42,104 nt of DNA from an uncultured Pseudomonadota bacterium (GTDB lineage: Bacteria > Pseudomonadota > Gammaproteobacteria > Burkholderiales > Burkholderiaceae). Shown here piece after piece: positions 7,984 through 19,407 of the stretch. Both the position numbers and the translations under genes were made by a program. Positions within the stretch are counted from its first letter, which is position 1. Each line of letters begins with the position of its first letter. The DNA lies in the NCBI GenBank assembly GCA_946480245.1, contig CAMLIZ010000025.1, positions 1 to 42,104 of the forward strand. Reading direction: 5' to 3'. Below the pieces are notes generated by a model. That model was not told where the DNA came from, did no database searches, and saw only the letters and a list, made by a program, of their open reading frames with translations.

Positions 7984-9725
7984 GCCGACAGACGACTCCT
8001 CACGAAGGCGACGATCTCGTCGACCGGTACGGCGCTGGCTTGCGCGTCGCGCCGGCCCTGATATTCCAGCTTGCCGTCCTTCAGGCCGCGGTCGGAGATG
8101 ACCACGCGATGCGGCACGCCGATCAGTTCCCAGTCAGCGAACATGGCGCCCGGCCGCTCCCCGCGATCGTCGAGCAGCACATCCACGCCCTCGGCCGCAA
8201 ATGCGTCGTGCAGGCGCTGCGCGGTGGATTGCACCTCGGCATTGCGATCAAAGCCGATCGGGCAGATCACGAGTTGGAAAGGCGCGATCGCCTGCGGCCA
8301 CACGATGCCGCGCTCGTCATGGTTCTGCTCGATGGCCGCGCCCAGGATGCGTGTGACGCCGATGCCATAGCAACCCATCTGCAGCAGCTGAGGCTTGCCG
8401 TTCTCGTCGAGGTAGGTCGCGTTCATCGCTGCGCTGTACTTGGCGCCGAGGAAGAAGACATGGCCCACTTCGATGCCGCGCTGGATGGCCAGCACCCCCT
8501 TGCCGTCGGGCGAGGGATCGCCGGCCACCACGTTGCGGATGTCCGCCACTTCGTGCGGCTCGGGCAGGTCGCGCCCCCAGTTGACACCGGTGTAGTGGAA
8601 GTCGGCCTCGTTGGCGCCGCAGACGAAATCGCTCATGTTGGCCACCGTGCGATCGGCCACCACGCGCACCGGCTTCCTGATGCCGATGGGCCCGAGGTAG
8701 CCGGGCTTGCAACCGAAATGCTCCTCGATTTCGCCCACTGTTGCGAAGCGGAATCCGGCCTTCAATCCGTGCAATTTGCCCGCTTTGATCTCATTCAGTT
8801 CATGGTCGCCGCGCACCAGGAGCAACCACACGGTGGTCGCCACGATCTCGCCGACCTCGTTCTTCTCGTCGGTGGCCAGCACCAGCGACTTCACGGTGCG
8901 TTGCAGCGGCAGGCCAAGCAGCGCCGCGACGTCCTCGCAGGTGCTCTTTCCGGGGGTGGGCACTTTCACCAGCGCCTGAACAGGTGCCGCGCGCCGATCG
9001 ATCAGCGGCAGCGCCTCCGCCAGCTCGATGTTGGCGGCAAAGTCGCTGGTGGGGCAGTACACGATCGCGTCCTCGCCGGTGTCGGCGATCACCTGGAACT
9101 CGTGCGAACGGTCACCGCCGATCGCGCCGGTGTCGGCGGCCACGGCGCGGTATTGCAGGCCCATGCGATCGAAGATCGCGCAGTATGCGCGGTACATCGC
9201 GTCATAGCTGCGGCCGGCGGCCTCCTCGTCGCGATCGAACGAGTACGCGTCCTTCATCGTGAACTCGCGCCCGCGCATCACACCAAAGCGCGGCCGGCGC
9301 TCGTCCCGGAACTTGGTCTGGATGTGATAGAAGTTCTTCGGCAACTGGCGGTAGCTGCGCAATTCCTGCCGCGCGATGTCGGTCACCACCTCTTCGCTGG
9401 TGGGCTGGATGATGAAGTCGCGCATGTGGCGGTCCTTCATGCGCAGCAGCTCCGGCCCGTACTTCTCCCAGCGGCCGCTCTCCTGCCACAGTTCGGCCGG
9501 CTGCACCACCGGCATCAGCAGCTCCACTGCGCCGGCGCGATTCATCTCCTCGCGAATGATGGCCTCGACCTTGCGGATCACACGCAGGCCCATCGGCATG
9601 TAGGTGTAGACGCCAGCGGCCAGCCGCTTGATCAGGCCCGCGCGCATCATCAGCCGGTGGCTGACGATCTCGGCGTCGGCGGGCGCCTCCTTGAGGGTCG
9701 AAACGAAGAAGTGTGAGGCTTTCAT
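7980..9725 (-). CDS. proS: Prolyl-tRNA synthetase
   Basis: ProS charges tRNA(Pro) with proline. It has 581 residues, the long bacterial type with an editing domain inserted between class II motifs 2 and 3. N-terminal landmarks are [15 protein letters not shown] and [13 protein letters not shown]. Motif 2 lies around [21 protein letters not shown] (near 140-160), the editing insertion spans about 225-405, and [17 protein letters not shown] lies before the anticodon-binding domain. I chose the ATG at 9725 over one at 9794 because the family begins MK-AS-F. It is divergent from rppH with a 113 bp shared upstream region and coupled downstream to a transglycosylase. Confidence 0.97.
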   Translation of the reverse strand: MKASHFFVSTLKEAPADAEIVSHRLMMRAGLIKRLAAGVYTYMPMGLRVIRKVEAIIREEMNRAGAVELLMPVVQPAELWQESGRWEKYGPELLRMKDRHMRDFIIQPTSEEVVTDIARQELRSYRQLPKNFYHIQTKFRDERRPRFGVMRGREFTMKDAYSFDRDEEAAGRSYDAMYRAYCAIFDRMGLQYRAVAADTGAIGGDRSHEFQVIADTGEDAIVYCPTSDFAANIELAEALPLIDRRAAPVQALVKVPTPGKSTCEDVAALLGLPLQRTVKSLVLATDEKNEVGEIVATTVWLLLVRGDHELNEIKAGKLHGLKAGFRFATVGEIEEHFGCKPGYLGPIGIRKPVRVVADRTVANMSDFVCGANEADFHYTGVNWGRDLPEPHEVADIRNVVAGDPSPDGKGVLAIQRGIEVGHVFFLGAKYSAAMNATYLDENGKPQLLQMGCYGIGVTRILGAAIEQNHDERGIVWPQAIAPFQLVICPIGFDRNAEVQSTAQRLHDAFAAEGVDVLLDDRGERPGAMFADWELIGVPHRVVISDRGLKDGKLEYQGRRDAQASAVPVDEIVAFVRSRLSA

Positions 9726-9838
9726 GGGGCGCGGCTCACACCGGTTGCGGCCCCGTTGCAGGGCAGGGAAACCGAGGTGGAAGCCCCCCGTCACACCGGT
9801 GCAATAATGATTTCAGTTCAGAAAATTGGGGTCCGATT

Positions 9839-10417
9839 ATGCTCGACCGGGAAGGCTTCAGGCCCAACGTCGGCATCATCCTGCTCAACTCGCGCAACCA
9901 GGTGTTTTGGGGCAAGCGATTGCGCACCCACTCGTGGCAGTTCCCGCAGGGCGGGATCAAGCACGGAGAGACGCCGGAGCAGGCCATGTTGCGAGAGCTT
10001 CACGAAGAGGTGGGCCTCAAGCCCGAACACGTGAAGATCATCGCACGCACCCGCGACTGGTTGCGCTACGAGGTTCCGGAGCACTTCATCCGCCGCGATG
10101 CGCGTGGCCACTACAAGGGCCAGAAGCAGATCTGGTTCCTGTTGAAGTTGGTGGGTCGCGACAGCGACATGAACCTGCGTGCCACGGACCATCCGGAGTT
10201 CGATGCCTGGCGCTGGAACGAGTATTGGGTGCCGCTGGACGTGGTGATCGAGTTCAAGCGCAACGTGTACCAGATGGCGCTGACCGAGCTGGCTCGTTAC
10301 CTGCCGCGTGTGAACCACCACAACCGGTACCTGCGCTCCGGCATGCGGCCGCCGCGGCGCGAGCCGGGCGAGGAGCACGCAGCGGAGATGAACGGCAAGA
10401 CGGCCGGCGAGGAGTAA
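9839..10417 (+). CDS. rppH: RNA pyrophosphohydrolase RppH (Nudix)
   Basis: RppH removes pyrophosphate from the 5' end of mRNA and so starts RNase E-dependent decay. It has 192 residues from the ATG at 9839. The Nudix box runs from Gly38 to Leu60 with Glu44, Arg52-Glu53 and Glu56-Glu57 at the expected spacing. [11 protein letters not shown] at the start and WFPQ-like WQFPQGG before the box are typical of RppH rather than other Nudix enzymes. The last 30 or so residues are a basic/acidic tail with no motif. An upstream in-frame reading to 9713 overlaps proS and adds low-complexity sequence, so it was not used. Confidence 0.95.
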   Translation: MLDREGFRPNVGIILLNSRNQVFWGKRLRTHSWQFPQGGIKHGETPEQAMLRELHEEVGLKPEHVKIIARTRDWLRYEVPEHFIRRDARGHYKGQKQIWFLLKLVGRDSDMNLRATDHPEFDAWRWNEYWVPLDVVIEFKRNVYQMALTELARYLPRVNHHNRYLRSGMRPPRREPGEEHAAEMNGKTAGEE

Positions 10418-10431
10418 CGGGGCGCCGCCGC

Positions 10432-12700
<2,269 letters not shown>

Positions 12701-12958
12701 TCAGACGGGTGTGACAAACACGGTCTGACGGTTCTGCGGGCCCTTAACCGCGAAGGACACCGTGCCATCGACCAGCGCGAACAGGGAATGATCGCGGCCG
12801 GTGCCGACGTTGGTGCCGGCATGGAACTTGGTGCCGCGCTGGCGAACGATGATCGAGCCGGCCGGGACGACCTGGCCGCCGAACACCTTCACGCCCAGCA
12901 TCTTCGGTTGGGAGTCACGACCGTTCCGGGTGGAACCGCCGCCTTTTTTCTGTGCCAT
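12701..12958 (-). CDS. rpmA: 50S ribosomal protein L27
   Basis: L27 sits near the peptidyl-transferase centre. It has 85 residues and begins [16 protein letters not shown], the classical proteobacterial N-terminus that reaches into the active site. [22 protein letters not shown] and VKGP follow. It lies 31 bp downstream of rplU and upstream of obgE. Confidence 0.98.
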   Translation of the reverse strand: MAQKKGGGSTRNGRDSQPKMLGVKVFGGQVVPAGSIIVRQRGTKFHAGTNVGTGRDHSLFALVDGTVSFAVKGPQNRQTVFVTPV

Positions 12959-12989
12959 GGTGGGTTAACTCCTGGAATGCAGCGACGGT

Positions 12990-13301
12990 TCAGACATTGA
13001 CCGCGCTGATCTGCAGCTCGGTGTAAGTCTGGCGATGCCCCTGCGACTTCTTGTAGTGCTTGCGACGACGCATCTTGAAGATGCGCACCTTGTCGTGCTT
13101 GCCATGCGCCACGACAGTGGCCTTGACGCTTGCGCCGGAAACCAAGGGAGCCCCGATTTGCAGGTCCGCGCCGTTTCCGACGGCCAGCACCTGGTCGATC
13201 ACGATCTCTTGGCCAACGTCCGCAGCAATCTGTTCTACCTTGATCTTCTCGCCGGCAGCAACCTTGTATTGCTTGCCACCGGTTTTTATGACCGCGTACA
13301 T
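12990..13301 (-). CDS. rplU: 50S ribosomal protein L21
   Basis: L21 binds 23S rRNA. It has 103 residues from the ATG at 13301 ([14 protein letters not shown], the family start). The basic [19 protein letters not shown] segment near the C-terminus is typical. A reading that starts at 13361 would add 20 atypical residues and run into the -10 box, so it was rejected. It is the first gene of rplU-rpmA-obgE-proB and is divergent from ispB. Confidence 0.98.
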   Translation of the reverse strand: MYAVIKTGGKQYKVAAGEKIKVEQIAADVGQEIVIDQVLAVGNGADLQIGAPLVSGASVKATVVAHGKHDKVRIFKMRRRKHYKKSQGHRQTYTELQISAVNV

Positions 13302-13351
13302 ATGAGCCCTTTCAATGAACCCCACGGCACGCAGGCCGAGGGGAGCCGAAC

Positions 13352-13360
13352 ATTCTAGCA
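13352..13360 (-). promoter_or_regulatory. Extended -10 promoter element of rplU
   Basis: On the minus strand TG-C-TAGAAT gives an extended -10 (TGn plus a 5/6 -10 hexamer), which would compensate for the absence of a recognisable -35 box. Transcription would start near 13345, leaving a leader of about 44 bases before the rplU ATG. Confidence 0.5.
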
Positions 13361-13419
13361 CGCACCTGCTAACGAGCAGTGTTGGGGCGCGGTAGCTGCC
13401 GGCACAGGGGACGGCTTCC

Positions 13420-13425
13420 TATAAT
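13420..13425 (+). promoter_or_regulatory. Consensus -10 box of ispB
   Basis: A perfect TATAAT lies on the plus strand, divergent from the rplU promoter about 65 bp away. Transcription would begin near 13432. No good -35 hexamer is present 16-18 bp upstream. Confidence 0.5.
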
Positions 13426-13455
13426 CGGCGACCCTCAATACGCGTCACCTCCAGC

Positions 13456-14451
13456 GTGCCCTCCGCAGTGCCCCAGACCCCCGGCAGCGTGCCGTCCGTG
13501 CTGACCTTCATGGCCGCCGACATGCAGGAGGTGGACCGAGTGATCCAGGAGCGCCTGCGCTCGGACGTCGCACTGGTGAACAAGATCGCTCACTACATCA
13601 TCAGCGCGGGCGGCAAGCGCATACGCCCACGGCTGGTGTTGCTGTTCGCCGGCGCGCTGGGTTTTCGCGGGCCGCAGCGTCACACGCTGGCGGCGATCGT
13701 CGAGTTCATCCATACGGCTACGCTCCTGCACGACGACGTGGTGGACGAATCGTCGCTGCGACGCGGACGACAAACTGCGAATGCCCTGTTCGGCAACGCC
13801 GCCAGCGTGCTGGTCGGCGATTTCCTGTATTCCCGTGCCTTCCAGATGATGGTGTCCGTGGACAAGATGCGCGTGCTCGACGTGCTGGCGGACGCGACCA
13901 ATGTGATCGCGGAAGGCGAGGTGCTGCAGCTGATGAACATGCACGACCCCGACATCTCGGTGGAGGACTACCTGCGGGTGATCCGCTACAAGACCGCCAA
14001 GCTGTTCGAGGCGAGCGCTCGTTTGGGCGCCGTGCTCGCTGATGCGCCCGCCGAGTTGGAAGAGGCCTGCGCTGCCTATGGCCGCTCGCTGGGCACCGCC
14101 TTCCAGCTGGTGGACGACCTGCTGGACTACGAAGGCAGCACCCAGGCGCTGGGCAAGAATGTCGGCGACGATCTGCGCGAAGGCAAGCCGACCTTGCCGC
14201 TGCTGGTGGCCATGGAACGAGGCGACGCCGCGGAGCGCGCGCTCATCCGCGGCGCGGTGGAACACGGCGAAGAAGCGCGCCTTGGCGACATCCTTGCCAT
14301 CGTCCGGCGCACGGGTGCGCTGGAAGCCACACGCGACGCGGCTCGCGCCGAGGCTCAACGAGCCCGCGATTGCCTGGGCCTCATTGGCCCCTCGCCACAT
14401 CGCGAAGCTCTGCTACAATTATGTGTTCAGTCGGTTGATCGGTCGTCTTGA
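13456..14451 (+). CDS. ispB: Octaprenyl diphosphate synthase (IspB family)
   Basis: It extends farnesyl diphosphate with isopentenyl diphosphate to make the ubiquinone side chain. It has up to 331 residues. The first Asp-rich motif is in LLHDDVVDESSLRRG and the second is in FQLVDDLLDYEG. GGKRIRPRL, GNAASVLVGDFLYSRAFQMM and GKNVGDDLREGKPTLPLL match the long-chain trans-prenyltransferases. The start is uncertain: the GTG at 13456 has no Shine-Dalgarno sequence, and in-frame GTGs at 13468, 13489 and 13498 and an ATG at 13510 (MAADMQEVD) are alternatives. Homologues have about a dozen residues before the DM-EV segment, which favours 13456-13489. Chain length (octaprenyl) is assumed from the organism group. 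Confidence 0.93.
   Translation: MPSAVPQTPGSVPSVLTFMAADMQEVDRVIQERLRSDVALVNKIAHYIISAGGKRIRPRLVLLFAGALGFRGPQRHTLAAIVEFIHTATLLHDDVVDESSLRRGRQTANALFGNAASVLVGDFLYSRAFQMMVSVDKMRVLDVLADATNVIAEGEVLQLMNMHDPDISVEDYLRVIRYKTAKLFEASARLGAVLADAPAELEEACAAYGRSLGTAFQLVDDLLDYEGSTQALGKNVGDDLREGKPTLPLLVAMERGDAAERALIRGAVEHGEEARLGDILAIVRRTGALEATRDAARAEAQRARDCLGLIGPSPHREALLQLCVQSVDRSS
14414..14419 (+). promoter_or_regulatory. Candidate -10 box of tRNA-Pro, inside the end of ispB
   Basis: TACAAT (5/6) lies in the AT-rich 3' end of ispB, 84 bp before the tRNA. It would give the tRNA its own transcript with a leader of about 77 bases. No matching -35 box was found at normal spacing. Confidence 0.35.
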
Positions 14452-14502
14452 CGACAAGATTGCCGATGAAGGCAGTGGGTGCAATGCCTACCTGCCGATA
14501 AT

Positions 14503-14579
14503 CGGGGTGTAGCTTAGCCTGGTAGAGCGCTACGTTCGGGACGTAGAGGCCGGAGGTTCGAATCCTCTCACCCCGACCA
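14503..14579 (+). tRNA. tRNA-Pro (anticodon CGG)
   Basis: This is a 77-base cloverleaf with encoded CCA. The acceptor stem CGGGGTG pairs with CACCCCG, followed by discriminator A and CCA. The anticodon stem CTACG/CGTAG encloses a 7-base loop TTCGGGA with anticodon CGG, reading CCG. The T arm has GGTTCGAATCC. A short T-rich run follows the gene without a clear hairpin. It lies 51 bp after ispB. Confidence 0.97.
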
Positions 14580-14749
14580 GATTTCCTTTTCCCCCTCGTC
14601 CGCCAGCCCGGTGCCAACAACTGCGCAACCGTGGCCTGCCTGGGGTAACTGCGTGTGACGCAGGCCTGCAAGCGCCGTGCCGGACGGTTTACAGTGCACG
14701 CTGCACATGGCGGCCTCCGCTGCCTCCTGCATTCTGGGCAGAACATCAG

Positions 14750-16471
14750 TTGGACTCGTTGGCCGAAGCACCGTCATCTTCCCTCTCGGGCGTAGCCCGA
14801 GTGCTGGTGCACGCCGGTAAGCTGAACACGAAGGCGGCCGAGGATCTGGTGAAGAGCGCGCGCGAGCGCCGCGCGAGCTTCGTCTCCGCGGTGATTGGCG
14901 CAGGCGCGGTGTCACCGACCGACCTCGCGCACACGCTGGCGTCGGCGCTGGCCGTACCGCTGCTCGACCTGGGCGCGGTGGACGTGCAGCGCCTGCCGCG
15001 CGACATCATCGACGGCAAGCTGGCGGCGCAGTATCAGGTGCTCGTGCTGGGCAAGCGCGGCAACCGGCTCTTCATAGGCGGCGCAGATCCGACTGACCAG
15101 GAGGCGGCAGAGCGCATCAAGTTCGCGACCCAGCTGACACCCGAGTGGGTGATTGTCGAATACGACAAGCTGGCAAAGTTGCTCGAATCACAGACGGCGA
15201 GCGCGTCTGACTCGCTGGAGGCACTGACCTCCGGCGACTTCGAGTTCGACGTCACCGAGGAAGACCCGAGCGCCCAAGAAGCAGCCGGCGAGACGACGGC
15301 TGAGGTGGAAGACGCACCGGTCGTGCGCTTCCTGCAAAAGATGTTGATCGATGCGATCAACATGCGCGCCTCCGACCTCCACTTCGAGCCCTACGAGTAT
15401 CACTATCGGGTGCGCTTTCGGGTCGACGGTGAACTGCGTGAAGTGACGCAGCCGCCGATTGCGATCAAGGACAAGCTGGCCTCGCGCATCAAGGTGATCA
15501 GCCGGCTCGACATCTCGGAAAAGCGGGTGCCGCAGGACGGCCGCATGAAGCTGAAGTTCGGCCAGAAGGCCATCGACTTTCGCGTCAGCACGCTGCCCAC
15601 GCTTTTCGGCGAAAAGATCGTGATCCGTATCCTCGACCCGTCGAGTGCCAAGCTCGGGATCGAGGCGCTGGGCTACGAGAAGATCGAGAAGGACCGCCTG
15701 ATGCAGGCGATCCAACGGCCTTACGGGATGGTGCTGGTGACCGGCCCCACGGGGTCGGGCAAGACCGTGTCGCTGTACACCTGCCTGAACATCCTGAACC
15801 AGCCGGGCGTGAACATCTCCACCGTGGAAGACCCGGCGGAAATCAACCTGCCCGGCATCAATCAGGTCAACGTGAACGACAAGGCCGGCCTGACCTTCGC
15901 GGCCGCACTGAAGGCCTTCTTGCGCCAGGATCCGGACGTGATCATGGTGGGTGAAATCCGCGATCTCGAAACCGCCGACATCGCGATCAAGGCGGCTCAG
16001 ACCGGCCATATGGTGATGTCCACGCTGCATACCAACGACGCGCCCAGCACATTGACGCGTCTGCTCAACATGGGCGTGGCACCGTTCAACATTGCCTCCA
16101 GCGTGCTGTTGATCACCGCGCAGCGTCTGGCACGGCGTCTTTGCGAGAACTGCAAGAAGCCGGCGGAGTTTCCACGCGAGTCGCTCAAGAAGGCGGGCTT
16201 CAAGGACGAGGACCTGGACGGCAGCTGGCAGGCCTATCGCGCGGTCGGGTGCAGTGCCTGCAACAACGGCTACAAGGGTCGGGTGGGCCTGTACCAGGTG
16301 ATGCCGATCAGCGAAGCGATACAACGCATCATCCTGTCCGAAGGCGCCGCGATGGACATTGCGGCGCAGGCACAGAAGGAAGGCGTACGTGATCTGCGGC
16401 AGTCGGGGCTGATCAAGGTGCGGGCCGGCGTCACGACACTGGAAGAAGTGATCACATGCACGAACGAGTGA
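14750..16471 (+). CDS. pilB: Type IV pilus assembly ATPase PilB
   Basis: PilB powers pilus extension from the cytoplasmic face of the inner membrane. It has 573 residues beginning with a TTG at 14750; no in-frame ATG or GTG upstream is usable, and the ribosome site is weak. An N-terminal MshEN-type domain spans about 10-150, and an acidic variable linker spans about 150-190. The secretion-ATPase core has Walker A GPTGSGKT at 332-339, the Asp box around VEDPAEI, Walker B DVIMVGEIRD at 396-405 and the His box HTNDAPST. A tetracysteine zinc site is formed by Cys465, Cys468, Cys501 and Cys504. It is followed by pilC and pilD, so this is the pilus rather than an isolated type II secretion ATPase. 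Confidence 0.95.
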   Translation: MDSLAEAPSSSLSGVARVLVHAGKLNTKAAEDLVKSARERRASFVSAVIGAGAVSPTDLAHTLASALAVPLLDLGAVDVQRLPRDIIDGKLAAQYQVLVLGKRGNRLFIGGADPTDQEAAERIKFATQLTPEWVIVEYDKLAKLLESQTASASDSLEALTSGDFEFDVTEEDPSAQEAAGETTAEVEDAPVVRFLQKMLIDAINMRASDLHFEPYEYHYRVRFRVDGELREVTQPPIAIKDKLASRIKVISRLDISEKRVPQDGRMKLKFGQKAIDFRVSTLPTLFGEKIVIRILDPSSAKLGIEALGYEKIEKDRLMQAIQRPYGMVLVTGPTGSGKTVSLYTCLNILNQPGVNISTVEDPAEINLPGINQVNVNDKAGLTFAAALKAFLRQDPDVIMVGEIRDLETADIAIKAAQTGHMVMSTLHTNDAPSTLTRLLNMGVAPFNIASSVLLITAQRLARRLCENCKKPAEFPRESLKKAGFKDEDLDGSWQAYRAVGCSACNNGYKGRVGLYQVMPISEAIQRIILSEGAAMDIAAQAQKEGVRDLRQSGLIKVRAGVTTLEEVITCTNE

Positions 16472-16524
16472 ACCCGCACTCGTTCGCGACCACAGCACGT
16501 TAGGGAAGGCTCCCGGAGGGCTTC

Positions 16525-17754
16525 ATGGCAACAGCAAGCGCAGCAGCGACCGCCCGCAACATCAGGGAATTCATCTTCGAGTGGGAAGGCAAGGATCGCA
16601 GCGGCAAGGTGGTGCGCGGCGAGACGCGCTCTGGCGGCGAGGCCGCGGTCAGCGCCAGCCTGCGCCGGCAAGGCATCCTGATCACGAAGATCAAGAAGCG
16701 CAAGACCAGCGGTGGGCGCTCGATCAAGCAGAAGGACATCGCGATCTTCACGCGCCAGCTCTCCACCATGATGAAGGCCGGTGTGCCGCTGCTGCAGTCC
16801 TTCGACATCGTGGCGCGGGGCAGCACCAACCCGCGGCTGACTCGCCTGCTCAACGACATCCGCTCCGATGTGGAGACCGGCACGAGCCTGTCGTCTGCGT
16901 TCCGCAAGCATCCGATGTACTTCGACGCGTTGTACTGCAACCTCGTGGAGGCCGGCGAGTCGGGCGGCATCCTGGAGCAGTTGCTCGATCGCCTGGCGAT
17001 GTACCAGGAAAAGACGATGGCGCTGAAGAACAAGATCAAGTCGGCGCTGACCTACCCGATCGCCGTGATGGTGGTCGCGTTCATCGTGCTCACCGTCATC
17101 ATGATTTTCGTGATCCCGGCATTCAAGGACGTGTTCAAGTCCTTCGGCGCCGACCTGCCGGCGCCCACGCTGGTGGTGATTGCGATGTCGGAGTTCTTCG
17201 TTTCGTACTGGTGGCTGATCTTCGGCATCCTGATCGGCGGCGGCTACTTCTTTCTGCAGAGCTGGAAGCGCTCGGAGAAGATGCAGAAGGCCATGGACCG
17301 GCTGCTGTTGCGCATCCCCGTGTTCGGTGACCTGATCAACAAGTCCGTGATTGCGCGCTGGACCCGCACGCTGTCGACGATGTTCGCGGCCGGCGTGCCG
17401 TTGGTCGAAGCGCTCGATTCGGTGGGTGGCGCCTCCGGCAACGCCGTGTACGTGGAGGCCACCGAGCAGATCCAGCGCGACGTATCCACCGGCTCCGCGT
17501 TGACCACCTCGATGCAGACCACCGGCGTGTTCCCGACCATGGTGCTGCAGATGACTGCGATCGGCGAAGAGTCCGGCTCGCTGGACCACATGCTGGGCAA
17601 AGCCGCCGAGTTCTACGAGGACGAGGTGGACGAGATGGTCAAGGGGCTGTCGAGCCTGATGGAGCCTTTCATCATCGTGATCCTCGGCGTGTTGATCGGC
17701 GGCATCGTGATCTCGATGTACTTGCCGATCTTCAAGCTCGGCCAGGTCGTGTGA
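16525..17754 (+). CDS. pilC: Type IV pilus inner-membrane platform protein PilC
   Basis: PilC is the polytopic platform that couples the PilB/PilT motors to pilin insertion. It has 409 residues. Two GspF domains are visible, each a helical cytoplasmic bundle: about 70-195 (FTRQLSTMMKAGVPLLQ, VEAGESGGILEQLL) and about 275-395 (WTRTLSTMFAAGVPLVEAL, IGEESGSLDHML). Membrane segments lie near 180-200, 225-245 and 375-400. The repeated FxRxLSTMxxAGVPL motif in both halves is diagnostic. It follows pilB by 53 bp and has an AGGG ribosome site upstream. Confidence 0.95.
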   Translation: MATASAAATARNIREFIFEWEGKDRSGKVVRGETRSGGEAAVSASLRRQGILITKIKKRKTSGGRSIKQKDIAIFTRQLSTMMKAGVPLLQSFDIVARGSTNPRLTRLLNDIRSDVETGTSLSSAFRKHPMYFDALYCNLVEAGESGGILEQLLDRLAMYQEKTMALKNKIKSALTYPIAVMVVAFIVLTVIMIFVIPAFKDVFKSFGADLPAPTLVVIAMSEFFVSYWWLIFGILIGGGYFFLQSWKRSEKMQKAMDRLLLRIPVFGDLINKSVIARWTRTLSTMFAAGVPLVEALDSVGGASGNAVYVEATEQIQRDVSTGSALTTSMQTTGVFPTMVLQMTAIGEESGSLDHMLGKAAEFYEDEVDEMVKGLSSLMEPFIIVILGVLIGGIVISMYLPIFKLGQVV

Positions 17755-17763
17755 GGGTCGACG

Positions 17764-18696
17764 GTGCCGGCAGAGGTGTGGCTCTCGATTCCCGTGCTCG
17801 CCCTGCTGGGCCTTTGCATCGGCAGTTTCCTGAACGTGGTGGTGCACCGGCTGCCGGTGATGCTGGAGCGCCAATGGTGGCGTGACGTCGGCCAGCAGCT
17901 GGCGGACCATGACTCCTGGCGCCGCGTGTTCGCCGGCCGCCGCGGCGAGCCGGTCCCCACCAGCGTGCAACAGGCGGCCGAGACGCTGGAGCGTGCCGCC
18001 GAGGCCTTGCCCGCGTTCAGCCTGGCGCAACCACGCTCGCGCTGCCCCTCCTGTGGACACCAGATCCGCTGGCACGAGAACATCCCGCTGCTCGGCTGGC
18101 TGCGGCTGAAGGGCCGCTGCTCCGCGTGCGGCGTGCGCATCTCCGCGCGCTATCCGTTCGTCGAAGTGCTGACGGGAGCGCTGTTCGCCGGCGTGGCCTG
18201 GCGCTTCGGCGCACAGCCGGTCGCGCTGCTGTGGTGTGCGGTGGTGGCTGCATTGCTGGCGCTGGCGGCCATCGACTGGGACACCACCGTGTTGCCGGAT
18301 GCGATCACGCTGCCGCTGCTGTGGGCGGGCCTGGTGGCCAGCGCGCTTGGCTGGACCTCGCTTGCGCTGCCCGGGGCACTGTGGGGCGCCGTGGCCGGAT
18401 ACCTGTCGCTGTGGTCCGTGTACTGGCTGTTCAAGCTCACCACCGGCAAGGAGGGCATGGGCTTCGGTGACTTCAAGCTGATGTCCGCGCTGGGCGCCTG
18501 GCTCGGCTGGCAGATGGTGGTGCCGGTGCTGCTGATGGCCTCCGTGATCGGCGCGATGGTTGGGATCGGCATGAAGATGAAGTCGTCACTGCGCGAGGGC
18601 CGGTACGTGCCCTTCGGCCCTTTCCTGGCGGGCGGCGCCATCGTCGTCATCCTCGTCGGCGAGCCGCGCGTGCTGGGCTGGCTCGGATGGGCCTGA
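17764..18696 (+). CDS. pilD: Prepilin leader peptidase / N-methyltransferase PilD
   Basis: This membrane aspartic protease removes type IV prepilin leaders and methylates the new N-terminus. It has 310 residues from a GTG at 17764. After a first membrane helix with GSFLNVVVHRLP, a cytoplasmic loop carries the zinc tetracysteine Cys94, Cys97, Cys119 and Cys122. The protease signature is present with Asp171/Asp173 in AIDWDTTVLPD and Asp236 in GMGFGDFKL; a Phe replaces the more usual Tyr in GxGYGD-type motifs. About seven hydrophobic segments are seen. coaE begins 1 bp after its stop, so the genes are cotranscribed. Confidence 0.95.
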   Translation: MPAEVWLSIPVLALLGLCIGSFLNVVVHRLPVMLERQWWRDVGQQLADHDSWRRVFAGRRGEPVPTSVQQAAETLERAAEALPAFSLAQPRSRCPSCGHQIRWHENIPLLGWLRLKGRCSACGVRISARYPFVEVLTGALFAGVAWRFGAQPVALLWCAVVAALLALAAIDWDTTVLPDAITLPLLWAGLVASALGWTSLALPGALWGAVAGYLSLWSVYWLFKLTTGKEGMGFGDFKLMSALGAWLGWQMVVPVLLMASVIGAMVGIGMKMKSSLREGRYVPFGPFLAGGAIVVILVGEPRVLGWLGWA

Positions 18697-18697
18697 G

Positions 18698-19312
18698 GTG
18701 GCTGCAGGGCATCGGCCGCGCATCGGCCTGACAGGCGGCATCGGCAGCGGCAAGAGCACGGTCGCGGAGTTGCTGGTGCAACTGGGCGCGGCATTGATCG
18801 ACACCGACGCGATCGCGCGCGAGCTCACTGCGCCCGGCGGCCGCGCACTGCCGGCCTTGGCGCAGGCGTTCGGCGATGCGCTGATCGATGCCGACGGCGC
18901 ACTCGACCGCGCCCGGATGCGCGCCCTCGTGTTCGCCGACGCCGGCCAGCGGCGCCGGCTCGAGGCGATCCTGCACCCCCTGATTGGCGACGAATGCGAC
19001 CGCCGCGCACTGGCAGCGGCGCAGCATCCGCTGGTGTTCGACGTGCCGCTGCTGGCCGAATCCGCCCACTGGCGCCGCCGCGTCGACCGCGTCCTCGTGG
19101 TCGACTGCAGCGAGGCCACGCAGGTGCGGCGCGTGATGGCCCGCTCGGGCTGGAGCGAGCAGGCCGTGCGCGACGTGATGGCCCAGCAGGCGTCGCGCGC
19201 GCATCGGCGCTCGATCGCCGATGCGGTGATCCACAACGACACGCTGGCCTTGCCGCAGCTGCAGGCGGAGGTAGCCGCGCTGTGGGCACACTGGCTGCCT
19301 GCGCCGGCCTGA
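18698..19312 (+). CDS. coaE: Dephospho-CoA kinase
   Basis: CoaE phosphorylates dephospho-CoA in the last step of coenzyme A synthesis. It has 204 residues and starts at a GTG at 18698, one base after pilD. The P-loop GGIGSGKS is at 13-20, followed by IDTDAIARELTAPGG and the HPLI...FDVPLL segment typical of the family. Placement between pilD and zapD/yacG matches the conserved pilD-coaE-yacF-yacG order of gamma- and betaproteobacteria. Confidence 0.95.
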   Translation: MAAGHRPRIGLTGGIGSGKSTVAELLVQLGAALIDTDAIARELTAPGGRALPALAQAFGDALIDADGALDRARMRALVFADAGQRRRLEAILHPLIGDECDRRALAAAQHPLVFDVPLLAESAHWRRRVDRVLVVDCSEATQVRRVMARSGWSEQAVRDVMAQQASRAHRRSIADAVIHNDTLALPQLQAEVAALWAHWLPAPA

Positions 19313-19407
19313 CATCCCCTTGCAGCCTGTACGGGGCTGCGCGCGGTGTCGTGTGGAACAATCGGCACCGCTTCCGCGTCAAGTGGAAGATTCACGAAAG
19401 ACGCGCA

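Noticed and set aside
7908..9716. Long plus-strand open frame opposite proS
   Set aside because: Composition is typical of an antisense shadow and no motif is present; proS is well supported on the minus strand.
14707..14750. ATG at 14707 as the start of pilB
   Set aside because: It is out of frame with the PilB reading frame; the TTG at 14750 is in frame.
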